Source: Clostridia bacterium
GTDB lineage: Bacteria; Bacillota; Clostridia; Oscillospirales; UBA644
Reading direction: 5' to 3'
NCBI GenBank assembly: GCA_017623595.1
Contig: JAGAOU010000103.1
Coordinates: forward strand, 1-51,021
Length of the DNA stretch: 51,021 nucleotides
How positions within the stretch are numbered: the first letter of the stretch is position 1; each line of letters starts with the position of its first letter. A program made the position numbers and the translations under genes. Shown here piece after piece: positions 17,896-25,298 of this stretch. Below the pieces are notes generated by a model, which was not told the DNA's origin, did not search any database, and was given only the letters and a program-made list of their open reading frames with translations.

Positions 17896-18006
17896 TTAAA
17901 AATCGGTTTTTCTGCGGTCAAAACGGATTTTCTGTCGAACCTCCTCGGTACTGTCCCAAATAACGCTGAAAAGAACAACTGCGGATACCGTAACAAAAAT
18001 AGCCAT
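17896..18006 (-). CDS. Unannotated 36-aa single-helix membrane peptide
   Basis: A short reading frame in the glyA-glycosidase gap: ATG at 18004-18006, TAA at 17896-17898, 36 residues. It begins MAIFVTVSAVVLFSVIW, a hydrophobic segment long enough for one membrane helix, followed by a polar, charged tail DSTEEVRQKIRFDRRKTDF. AAAAGGAGATC lies upstream (GGAG 10 nt from the ATG), and a -10-like TATACT is present at about 18038-18043, without a clear -35. The net-positive cytoplasmic tail fits a small membrane or regulatory peptide. I recognise no family. It is convergent with glyA and divergent from the glycosidase gene. The RBS plus amphipathic design make chance less likely, but it is unproven. 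Confidence 0.5.
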   Translation of the reverse strand: MAIFVTVSAVVLFSVIWDSTEEVRQKIRFDRRKTDF

Positions 18007-18154
18007 AATAAAAGATCTCCTTTTGATTTCTTGATTACAGTATACACAAAGAAACGTCCAATAAAAAGGACAATTCCTATTTCCTGAAAGAATTAAAAAT
18101 AAATTTTTATCGCTAAACTTAAAAACAGACCATACTTAATAATAAAAACAACTA

Positions 18155-18183
18155 TTGAATTTCGTCATTTTTCGTGATAAAAT
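18155..18183 (+). promoter_or_regulatory. Sigma-A promoter of the GH106-like glycosidase gene
   Basis: -35 TTGAAT (18155-18160), 17-bp spacer, -10 TAAAAT (18178-18183), 43 nt before the start codon. I see no clear operator or cre-like palindrome next to it. Confidence 0.8.
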
Positions 18184-18226
18184 AAATAAAGAACGACGTT
18201 CGTCTGAACCAAAGGAGGATGGTTAT

Positions 18227-21200
18227 ATGTTATACAAAAAGAATAGTTCCGAGCAGTTGTCTCCCGACTTGTTCCGAAATCCGACATCGGAATATCGCGG
18301 AACCCCCTTCTGGGCATGGAACGGAAAGCTGGAAGAAGAGGAGTTGGTTCGCCAGATTGAAGTTTTTAAAGAAATGGGGCTGGGCGGATTCCATATGCAT
18401 GTTCGCACCGGCATGGAAACCCCTTATCTCAGCGAGGAGTTTAAAAAGCTGGTTCGTGCCTGCACCGACAAAGCGAAAAAAGAAGAAATGCTGGCATGGC
18501 TTTATGACGAAGACCGCTGGCCCTCCGGTGCCGCAGGTGGACTGATTACAAAGGATCACGCTACAAGAAGACGCCACGCATTGTTCACCGCCATTCCTTA
18601 CGGTAAAAACGAAAAGAACGCATTTAACGGCTCACAGGCCCGTGCCGTTCGTCAGGGCGACGGGACCCTGCTGGCAATTTACGACATCGAGCTGACCGAT
18701 GACGGTTACTTAAAATCCTACAAAAGAATTGAGAATGCCGCAGAAGCCAAGCACGAGGTGCGCTATCTTTATATGGAGATCGCCGGAAACTCCACATGGT
18801 ACAACAACCAAGCCTATATCAATACTCTTGATAAAAAGGCCATGGATAAATTCATCGATCTCACCTACAATTTTTATAAAGATGCGGTAGGTGACGAATT
18901 TGATGAGACCGTTCCCGCAATTTTTACCGACGAACCCCAGTTTACCCGAAAGAGCATGCTGACCTATGCAGACGATAAAATTGACGTCACCATGCCTTGG
19001 ACCGACGATCTGGACGATACCTTCCGTGAAGCATACGGAGAAAGCCTGATTGACTCCTTCCCCGAACTGATCTGGGATTTGGCCGACGGAAAAATTTCGG
19101 TCATTCGCTATCACTATCATGACCACATCGCAGAGCGCTTTGCATCAGCTTTTGCCGACAACTGCGGAAAATGGTGCAAGGAAAACAATTTGAAGCTTAC
19201 GGGGCACATGATGGAAGAACCCACCTTACTCAAGCAGACCGCCGCATTAGGCGAAGCCATGCGCTCTTATCGTTCCTTCCAACTGCCCGGAATCGACATG
19301 CTTCAGGCGCGCTTTGAATACACCACAGCTAAGCAGTGCCAATCTGCCGTCCATCAATACGGATATGAGGGTATGATGAGTGAACTTTACGGTGTCACGG
19401 GATGGGACTTTGATTTCCGCGGGCACAAGCTCCACGGAGACTGGCAGGCTGCTCTTGGTGTCACCATTCGCGTTCCCCATCTTTCCTGGTATACAATGAA
19501 GGGCGAAGCAAAGCGGGACTACCCGGCATCCATTCATTATCAATCTCCCTGGTTCAAGGAATATTCCTATGTAGAGGATCACTTTGCCCGCGTTGCATCT
19601 GCAATGACCCGCGGAACTCCGGATGTAAAAGTTGCAGTAATCCATCCCGTAGAAAGCTACTGGCTCCATTGGGGCCCCGAAGAACAAACCGCCGCAATCC
19701 GTAATCAACTGGACAGCAATTTCCTCAATCTGACAGAATGGTTGCTCTTCGGATCGATTGATTTTGACTTCATCTCCGAATCCCTACTTCCCGACCAGTG
19801 CAAAAATCCCGGAGCCCCCCTTTCGGTAGGGAAAATGAACTACAACGTCGTGATTGTTCCCGAATGTGAAACCATCCGCTCCTCCACCCTGGAAAGACTT
19901 GAAGCCTTCCGCCAGGCTGGCGGACGGTTGATCTTCCTCGGGAAGCAGCCTACCCTTGAAAACGCTCTTCCCTCGGACCGCCCCGGCAATCTTTACGATT
20001 GCTCCGAGCAAATTCCCTTTAGCAGAAGCCACCTGATGGACGCCCTCGACAACGAAAGAACCATCTCCATCCGCAACAACAACGGAACTATCACCACCAA
20101 TCTGCTCCATCAAATCCGCAACGACGGCGACGGAAAATGGCTTTTCATTGCCCACGGCACTGAGCCTTACGCAAAGGACATTTCTACTGAACAGAAGATC
20201 CGCATCCGAATCAACGGAGAGTGGAACGTGACCCTTTTCGACACGATGACGGGTGATATTCTTCCCGTTTCCGCAACCGTCGGAAAGAATTACACGGAAA
20301 TCCGTACTGCCGTCTATGATTATGACTCCGTTCTTTACCGCCTGACGCCCGTTGGAGCACCGCTGCCCGAAGGGATTTCCGAATCGGACAATGCTGACAA
20401 GGGGTATCACAGAGCCGAAAATGCCGTATCCCACGAGGAACCCCTGGAGGAGGTCCGCGGAACCGATCGACAAATCCCCGTCCCAAATGAAGTGAAATAC
20501 ACACTCTCCGAGCAAAACGTCTGTCTGATTGATCAGGCTGAATTTGCAAAGGATGATGAACCCTACCGTCCCATGGAGGAAATTTTGCGTGCAGACAACA
20601 TTCTTCGCGCAGAACTCGGCATTGCAAAACGGGGCGGCCACGTGGTACAGCCTTGGGCTGCAGAAAAAATTCCCGCAACCCACACCATCCGCCTGCGCTA
20701 CACCGTTTATTGCACCTTCCGTTGTCGAGTTCCTTATCTTGCACTGGAAGATGCAGACAAGGCAACAATCCTTCTGAACGGAAAGAAAATTCACACTACC
20801 GACTGCGGATATTATGTGGATAAATCCATCCGCAAGGTTCTTCTGCCTGCCTTGGCAAAGGGCAAAAACGTCCTTGAGGTGATTCTTCCCCTCGGTCCAA
20901 ACACCAACACCGAGTGGATGTATCTGTTGGGGAATTTTGCAGTCCACAACGAGGGCAGAACAAACACCCTTTCTCCCTTGCCCGAGACCATTCCCTTCGA
21001 TGACATTACCCGTCAGGGTTTCCCCTTCTACAGCGGCGCAATTACCTATCACATTCCCGTTGAAACAGAAGGCGGAAACCTCTCCGTGCGTCTGCCCCGC
21101 TTCCGCACAACGGTCAACAAGATCACGGTCGATGGGAATTCCGCATTAATTGCTTATCCCCCCTACCGTGCCGCCTTGCCCGTATCCGCAGGTAATCACA

Positions 21201-21382
21201 TGTTGGATCTGACGGCGTACATTCCCAGAACAAACGGCTTTGCACCGTTGCACACCGTGGTTGACGAATACCAGAGTCCCACCATGTGGAGACAAACGGG
21301 GGATCGTTGGATATACAACTACCGCTTCTATCCCGAAGGTATCATCTCCCAGCCCGAACTGAGCGAAGTCAAGTACAAATAA
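18227..21382 (+). CDS. Large cytoplasmic glycoside hydrolase, GH106-like (putative alpha-L-rhamnosidase)
   Basis: A 1051-aa protein. The opening FRNPTSEYRGTPFWAWNGKL, then RQIEVFKEMGLGGFHMHVR, is the barrel start of the GH106/PF17132 glycosidases, whose known members are alpha-L-rhamnosidases. Candidate catalytic acids are in GHMMEEP (Glu at about 330-331) and SELYGVTGWD (Glu386), by analogy with the two essential glutamates of GH106. The last 250 residues look like jelly-roll sugar-binding domains (RYTVYCTFRCRVPYLAL). There is no signal peptide, so it would act on imported oligosaccharides. The ATG at 18227 has AAAGGAGG; the apparent upstream extension contains the promoter. Transcribed alone, with its own promoter and terminator. 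The exact substrate is uncertain. Confidence 0.78.
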   Translation: MLYKKNSSEQLSPDLFRNPTSEYRGTPFWAWNGKLEEEELVRQIEVFKEMGLGGFHMHVRTGMETPYLSEEFKKLVRACTDKAKKEEMLAWLYDEDRWPSGAAGGLITKDHATRRRHALFTAIPYGKNEKNAFNGSQARAVRQGDGTLLAIYDIELTDDGYLKSYKRIENAAEAKHEVRYLYMEIAGNSTWYNNQAYINTLDKKAMDKFIDLTYNFYKDAVGDEFDETVPAIFTDEPQFTRKSMLTYADDKIDVTMPWTDDLDDTFREAYGESLIDSFPELIWDLADGKISVIRYHYHDHIAERFASAFADNCGKWCKENNLKLTGHMMEEPTLLKQTAALGEAMRSYRSFQLPGIDMLQARFEYTTAKQCQSAVHQYGYEGMMSELYGVTGWDFDFRGHKLHGDWQAALGVTIRVPHLSWYTMKGEAKRDYPASIHYQSPWFKEYSYVEDHFARVASAMTRGTPDVKVAVIHPVESYWLHWGPEEQTAAIRNQLDSNFLNLTEWLLFGSIDFDFISESLLPDQCKNPGAPLSVGKMNYNVVIVPECETIRSSTLERLEAFRQAGGRLIFLGKQPTLENALPSDRPGNLYDCSEQIPFSRSHLMDALDNERTISIRNNNGTITTNLLHQIRNDGDGKWLFIAHGTEPYAKDISTEQKIRIRINGEWNVTLFDTMTGDILPVSATVGKNYTEIRTAVYDYDSVLYRLTPVGAPLPEGISESDNADKGYHRAENAVSHEEPLEEVRGTDRQIPVPNEVKYTLSEQNVCLIDQAEFAKDDEPYRPMEEILRADNILRAELGIAKRGGHVVQPWAAEKIPATHTIRLRYTVYCTFRCRVPYLALEDADKATILLNGKKIHTTDCGYYVDKSIRKVLLPALAKGKNVLEVILPLGPNTNTEWMYLLGNFAVHNEGRTNTLSPLPETIPFDDITRQGFPFYSGAITYHIPVETEGGNLSVRLPRFRTTVNKITVDGNSALIAYPPYRAALPVSAGNHMLDLTAYIPRTNGFAPLHTVVDEYQSPTMWRQTGDRWIYNYRFYPEGIISQPELSEVKYK

Positions 21383-21391
21383 CCCAAAAGA

Positions 21392-21418
21392 GCCCCCGAA
21401 TCGGATTGATTCGGGGGC
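21392..21418 (+). terminator. Rho-independent terminator, bidirectional
   Basis: A perfect 11-bp stem GCCCCCGAATC/GATTCGGGGGC (21392-21402 with 21408-21418) with a 5-nt loop, between the convergent glycosidase and Hsp33 genes. The plus-strand tail GTTCTTATT is T-rich; the minus-strand tail TCTTTTGGG is also usable. Confidence 0.85.
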
Positions 21419-21425
21419 GTTCTTA

Positions 21426-22142
21426 TTAAACCTCAAAGGTGTATTTCTTTCCACAGGAATTACAATGCGTAACAATTTTTCCGTTTTCCGAAAGATCCTG
21501 CCGATCCTCGGGAGGAAGGGCAGAAACGATGCGAAGCAGAGCGGCACGGGAGCAGGTGCAACCGAAACGCAAGGCGGATTCTTCCAAAAACACGAAATCC
21601 TTCGGAACCGAACCAAAGGGCAAGGCAGCGCAAGCATCGTTACATATCTGCTCCAGGTCACAATCCTCACCGGGCAATTTTTCCACTAAAATGCAGACGT
21701 AGCCCTCAGGACAAGATAAGACCTTGCATGCAGAGGCGATCTGCAAACTACGGGAAAAATAGCCTGTTACAAGGTCCTCAAAGCAACTTCCCGTCACAAC
21801 ACCCGTATAATTACCACGTAGCGGCAACTGAAGAGTAACCTCAAGGGTTGCTTCCATTCCAACCGAAGAGTCCTCCTTAAGTCCCCGAACAGACCCATCA
21901 CGATCCGCTGTTGCGGAATACTGACCGATCGTCGGCAGAGAAAGACGAGCAATTACAGAAGCTTTATCCACCTTTTGGAGAGCGGCAATGCAACAGGTAA
22001 ACACCTGCAACCTTCCCAAGCGATCGGTATCGTCGGCAGTCAGATGGTTCAACTCCGCAGAGCGCTTCACCGCATCGGAAAGGGTAATACAAAAAACACG
22101 GGCGTTTTGCACCATATACTTACGAATCTGTTCGGTCATCAC
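21426..22142 (-). CDS. hslO: Hsp33-like redox chaperone, short form
   Basis: A 238-aa protein of the Hsp33 family, a cytosolic holdase chaperone switched on by oxidation. The four zinc cysteines are present near the C-terminus as FGCTCS (CxC) and HCNSCGKKY (CxxC), the redox switch. The middle matches Hsp33 only loosely (LEVTLQLPLRGNYTGVV, ATADRDGSVRGL). It is about 50 residues shorter than the usual 290, mostly in the N-terminal half, so it is a divergent or reduced Hsp33. Its ATG overlaps the methyltransferase stop by 4 nt (ATGA). Confidence 0.82.
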   Translation of the reverse strand: MMTEQIRKYMVQNARVFCITLSDAVKRSAELNHLTADDTDRLGRLQVFTCCIAALQKVDKASVIARLSLPTIGQYSATADRDGSVRGLKEDSSVGMEATLEVTLQLPLRGNYTGVVTGSCFEDLVTGYFSRSLQIASACKVLSCPEGYVCILVEKLPGEDCDLEQICNDACAALPFGSVPKDFVFLEESALRFGCTCSRAALLRIVSALPPEDRQDLSENGKIVTHCNSCGKKYTFEV

Positions 22143-22834
22143 AAAGGTCTCCTGACAATAATAATCTTACGCCCGTGATAGGGCAAGGTCTTTACGGAAA
22201 CAAATCCAGCCGCTTTCAAATAGCTGCGGCATACGGAGGGATCATACCAACGCTCCCAAATCTCCTCATCCACGCGGTCATATGCGGTGCCGTTTTGATG
22301 AAATACGGTCAAATTCTGACACGCATAGGTCCCGTCAAACATGCGGCGGAGGATCAGAAGTGAATTCTCTTCCTCGCAAATTTGCTGCGCATTTGCGAAC
22401 AAGGATTTATCCTTTAAATCAAAAACAAAGTAGCCACCGGGCTCCACAAAATTGTACAATCTGCTGAAAAAGCGCTTCAAGTCACGCAAATCCAACAAAT
22501 GATTCACCGTATCCATGGAAGAAAACACCGCATGGTAAGCGCCATACAGATCCAGATCGGGCAAAGACTGACACATCAGATGCGGGTCTATTCCCTCCCC
22601 GGACAACTTCTCAAAAGCGGCATCCAACATTTCGGAAGAGGCATCTACCCCGCTGCAATCAAACCCGAGACGGGTCAATTCCAGCATCAAGGTACCCGTT
22701 CCGCAACCGCAATCAAGGGCGAGAGGCGAAGGGGGCAGGTCCTTCAAGTACGGAAGAATTTTGGAAAGATAATCTCCGTAATTAAACCCTCCGTTAAAAC
22801 GGTCATACTCCCGCGCGATCCCGTCATAATTCAT
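22139..22834 (-). CDS. Class I SAM-dependent methyltransferase
   Basis: A 231-aa protein starting MNYDGIAREYDRFNGGFNYG, the usual beginning of the clostridial small-molecule methyltransferase group. The SAM-binding motif I is LALDCGCGTGTL, an acidic residue follows in SGVDASSEML, and FSSMDTVNHLL is motif II/post-II. The substrate is unknown. It heads a two-gene unit with the Hsp33 gene; such a pairing is seen in several Clostridia and could point to protein or RNA quality control, but that is inference. Ribosome binding site GAGGTG. No clear promoter is seen in the 120-nt gap shared with the divergent DD-carboxypeptidase-like gene. Confidence 0.87.
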   Translation of the reverse strand: MNYDGIAREYDRFNGGFNYGDYLSKILPYLKDLPPSPLALDCGCGTGTLMLELTRLGFDCSGVDASSEMLDAAFEKLSGEGIDPHLMCQSLPDLDLYGAYHAVFSSMDTVNHLLDLRDLKRFFSRLYNFVEPGGYFVFDLKDKSLFANAQQICEEENSLLILRRMFDGTYACQNLTVFHQNGTAYDRVDEEIWERWYDPSVCRSYLKAAGFVSVKTLPYHGRKIIIVRRPL

Positions 22835-22885
22835 TCAAAAACACCTCTGAAACTAAAAATGTTACAAAATATTCATTCTTTTCTC

Positions 22886-22914
22886 TTTTCATTCGGGCGC
22901 AGATATGGTATAAT
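22886..22914 (+). promoter_or_regulatory. Extended -10 promoter of the DD-carboxypeptidase-like gene
   Basis: -10 TATAAT (22909-22914) preceded by TATGG (TRTGN extended -10). The -35 region TTTTCA (22886-22891), 17 bp upstream, is weak, as is common when the extended element is present. Confidence 0.8.
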
Positions 22915-22955
22915 ATAGGTACACACATGCGCCACAGAAATCGGAGACCAATGAT

Positions 22956-24305
22956 ATGAAAAATCTTTTGACCCGTAGTCCTATCCTCGTGCTGATAATA
23001 CTCCTACTCTCATCTTCCCTTCCGCTGAATGCGGCAGAGCCCGTGCAGGATGTCCCCCCGGAAATCGGTGCGGAATTTGCGGTAATTTTTAATGCAGATG
23101 ACGAGGGAGAGATTCTCTACGGAAAAAACGAAAATCTTCCCGTTTACTGCGGTTTTCTGCCCCGTGTTATGACCTGTCTCCTGATTGCGGAGTGTGGGCG
23201 GGATTTAAACGAGACAGTAACCATCACAAAGGAAATCTTAGTCAACACGCCGCAAATCTCCAACGTGAAGCTCTCTGTGGGCGAAACGGTCTCCCTTAAG
23301 GATCTGATCGCCTGTATCACCATTGCAAACTCTCAGGAAGCGGCGGTTGCGGCCGCAATCCATCTGGAAGGCTCTCTTGCAGAGTTCGTAAAAAAGATGA
23401 ACCAAAAAGCGATAGCATTAGGCTGCAAGAATACATTATTTACGAACGTAACCGGAAAACACGTTTCCAACACAAGGCAGATTTCAACCCTTGCGGACTG
23501 TGCAAAAATCATCAGCGCCGCCCTTCAATATCCCGAAATTGCGGATACTGCGGCAGAACGCAGTTATAAAATCACCGTCAAAGGTAAAAACAGAACGATC
23601 TTCACCCGAAACATGTTGATCGAAACCACATCGTCATATTACAACACTGCGGCAAAGGGCCTGTTCATTTATTCCGAAACCGCCAGCAACTCCTCCATCG
23701 CCACCTATCGCAAGGATTCCGACCGAAAGATTATATCCATGGCCGTCACAAACAATGGGCTGGGCGAGCTTTACGAAGATGCGGGAATTCTGTTGCAATA
23801 CTCCAAAAACCGTTACGTTATGAAAACCCTTCTCTCCGAAGGAAAAGCAATGGCGGAGGTCAAGGTCAACAACGGTAAAGACGTTGATTTTGCAGTACTG
23901 GTCTCGGAAAGTGCAATCAATGCCTTTGTTCCGAAAATTTACAGCGAAGACACGGTGGAATTACTCTTTGACATTCCACAAACCGAAGTAGATGCACCCG
24001 TGGAAAAAGGAACGGTGATGGGTTATGTCACGGTTCGCTGCGGCGGAAAGGACTACGGCACGGTGGCATTAAAAGTGCAAGCAGGCGTAGAATTGGATTA
24101 TTTTGAGCTTTACTCCTCCAAGGTGGTAACCTTCTTCTCCAATCCGATCCTTTGGGCGATTTTAGGCGGGCTCTTGCTTCTGGTAATTGGCTATACTTTC
24201 CTTGCCTATCAAATCAATAAACCGCGCAAAAAACGGAAAACGCCGGCATCCGAAACAGGAGGACGAATCCGAATGACGGGAACTGTTGAAGAGGACGACG
24301 AATAA
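22956..24305 (+). CDS. Membrane-anchored DacA/PBP5-like protein lacking all catalytic motifs
   Basis: A 449-aa protein with a signal peptide (cleavage near residue 26, LNAAE), a D-alanyl-D-alanine carboxypeptidase-like domain (about 35-270), a PBP5 C-terminal-like beta domain (about 290-380), a membrane helix (about 395-418) and a basic/acidic cytoplasmic tail. The fold is readable from LSVGETVSLKDL, EFVKKMNQKAIALGC and the flanks of each active-site motif. However SxxK is FLPR (67-70), SxN is NSQ (125-127) and KTG is LFI (236-238). It should be unable to acylate. It may be a peptidoglycan-sensing or scaffolding pseudoenzyme, possibly linked to sporulation (DacF/DacB relatives). The reading frame is intact, so this is not a pseudogene. 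Own promoter and terminator. Confidence 0.85.
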   Translation: MKNLLTRSPILVLIILLLSSSLPLNAAEPVQDVPPEIGAEFAVIFNADDEGEILYGKNENLPVYCGFLPRVMTCLLIAECGRDLNETVTITKEILVNTPQISNVKLSVGETVSLKDLIACITIANSQEAAVAAAIHLEGSLAEFVKKMNQKAIALGCKNTLFTNVTGKHVSNTRQISTLADCAKIISAALQYPEIADTAAERSYKITVKGKNRTIFTRNMLIETTSSYYNTAAKGLFIYSETASNSSIATYRKDSDRKIISMAVTNNGLGELYEDAGILLQYSKNRYVMKTLLSEGKAMAEVKVNNGKDVDFAVLVSESAINAFVPKIYSEDTVELLFDIPQTEVDAPVEKGTVMGYVTVRCGGKDYGTVALKVQAGVELDYFELYSSKVVTFFSNPILWAILGGLLLLVIGYTFLAYQINKPRKKRKTPASETGGRIRMTGTVEEDDE

Positions 24306-24314
24306 ATCGTAGAA

Positions 24315-24345
24315 AACTCCGCACCGCAAGGTGCGGAGTTCTTTT
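24315..24345 (+). terminator. Rho-independent terminator, bidirectional
   Basis: A perfect 11-bp stem AACTCCGCACC/GGTGCGGAGTT (24315-24325 with 24330-24340) closed by a GCAA tetraloop, followed by CTTTTC on the plus strand; on the minus strand TTTTCTACG follows. It separates two convergent genes. Confidence 0.93.
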
Positions 24346-25154
24346 CATTCTTTATCGCAATCTATAATATCCTTCACACTGTTCAGGACAACCGTGGGAG
24401 TAACACCGTACTTTTCAATGTCTTCGACGGTGCCTTCTCCGGAGAGAACGAAAACCGAGGCAATTCCCGCATTTACACCACAGGCGACATCGGTGTAGAG
24501 TCGATCCCCAACAAGAGCGGTTTTGGCAGGATCTCCGCCTTTAAACTTGATTGCACCAAGTGCCATCTCTTTTCGGGGCTTCCCGATGTAGAAGGGCGCC
24601 TTACCGGTTGCTCGCTCCAGCATATCACACATCGTATGACAGTCGGGAAGATATTTCCCCTTCTGTGCGGGGCAAACCCAGTCGGGATTTGTCGCATAAA
24701 AGGGCACCGGATTTTCCTCACGGGTCAAAAGCTCGCAGGCATCTACCAATTTCTGATAGGTAAGTTCAGTGTCATAACCCACCAGTAAGAAATCCACATC
24801 TGCATCCGGGCCTTCTGCCACAACGAAGCCGTTGGCACGCAGTTCAGCCTTCAAGGACTCGGTTCCGACCACATAAAGCTTTGCATTGGGCTTCAGGTCA
24901 TTCAAGAAGATACATGCGGCCTGCCCGGAAGTAAACATGTTGGAGCGGTCTGCGGGGATCTTCAACCGGGACAGCTTCTCAAGGTAGGCTTCGGCGGACT
25001 TGGAGGAGTTGTTGGTCAAAAAGACATAGTCTCTTCCGGTATCCCGGAGCCATTGAATAAAGTCGGCGGCGCCGTCAATCAAATCATTTTCCAGATAAAT
25101 CGTACCATCCATATCGAGAAGGTAAAGGGTTTTGTCTGCCAAAGGGTGCTTCAT
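24345..25154 (-). CDS. HAD-IIA family phosphatase (NagD/PgpP-like)
   Basis: A 269-aa protein with all HAD motifs: LLDMDGTIY (nucleophile Asp and acid Asp), LTNNSSKSAEAY (motif II Thr), IGKPRKEM (motif III Lys) and VGDRLYTDVACG (motif IV Asp). The cap domain between about residues 80 and 180 is of type IIA, as in NagD and p-nitrophenyl phosphatases, which act on nucleotide monophosphates, glycerol phosphate or phosphoglycolate. The substrate is not predictable here. It has its own promoter (25202-25230) and is transcribed alone. Confidence 0.92.
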   Translation of the reverse strand: MKHPLADKTLYLLDMDGTIYLENDLIDGAADFIQWLRDTGRDYVFLTNNSSKSAEAYLEKLSRLKIPADRSNMFTSGQAACIFLNDLKPNAKLYVVGTESLKAELRANGFVVAEGPDADVDFLLVGYDTELTYQKLVDACELLTREENPVPFYATNPDWVCPAQKGKYLPDCHTMCDMLERATGKAPFYIGKPRKEMALGAIKFKGGDPAKTALVGDRLYTDVACGVNAGIASVFVLSGEGTVEDIEKYGVTPTVVLNSVKDIIDCDKE

Positions 25155-25201
25155 AATCTAAATCTCTCTTCCCTGTAAGTGTTTTTATTTTTACTCTTTA
25201 C

Positions 25202-25230
25202 AGTATACAACAAATTTTACAAAATGTCAA
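25202..25230 (-). promoter_or_regulatory. Sigma-A promoter of the HAD phosphatase gene
   Basis: On the minus strand -35 TTGACA (25225-25230), 17-bp spacer, -10 TATACT (25202-25207), 47 nt before the start codon. Confidence 0.9.
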
Positions 25231-25243
25231 GAGATTCCACAAG

Positions 25244-25271
25244 AAAAACTCCCCGTCCGAAGACGGGGAGT
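25244..25271 (-). terminator. Rho-independent terminator after surface protein A gene
   Basis: A perfect 10-bp stem ACTCCCCGTC/GACGGGGAGT (25248-25257 with 25262-25271). On the minus strand the loop is TTCG, forming the very stable C(UUCG)G tetraloop, and TTTTCTT follows. Confidence 0.93.
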
Positions 25272-25298
25272 AAAAATTCACACATCAGTTAAATCCGA

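Noticed and set aside
19784..21052. Minus-strand open frame of 422 codons opposite the glycosidase
   Set aside because: Shadow of the glycosidase gene; composition is Gly/Val/Phe-rich without any motif, and there is no start signal.
22956..24305. Active D-alanyl-D-alanine carboxypeptidase
   Set aside because: All three penicillin-binding motifs are replaced, so an active-enzyme annotation would be misleading.
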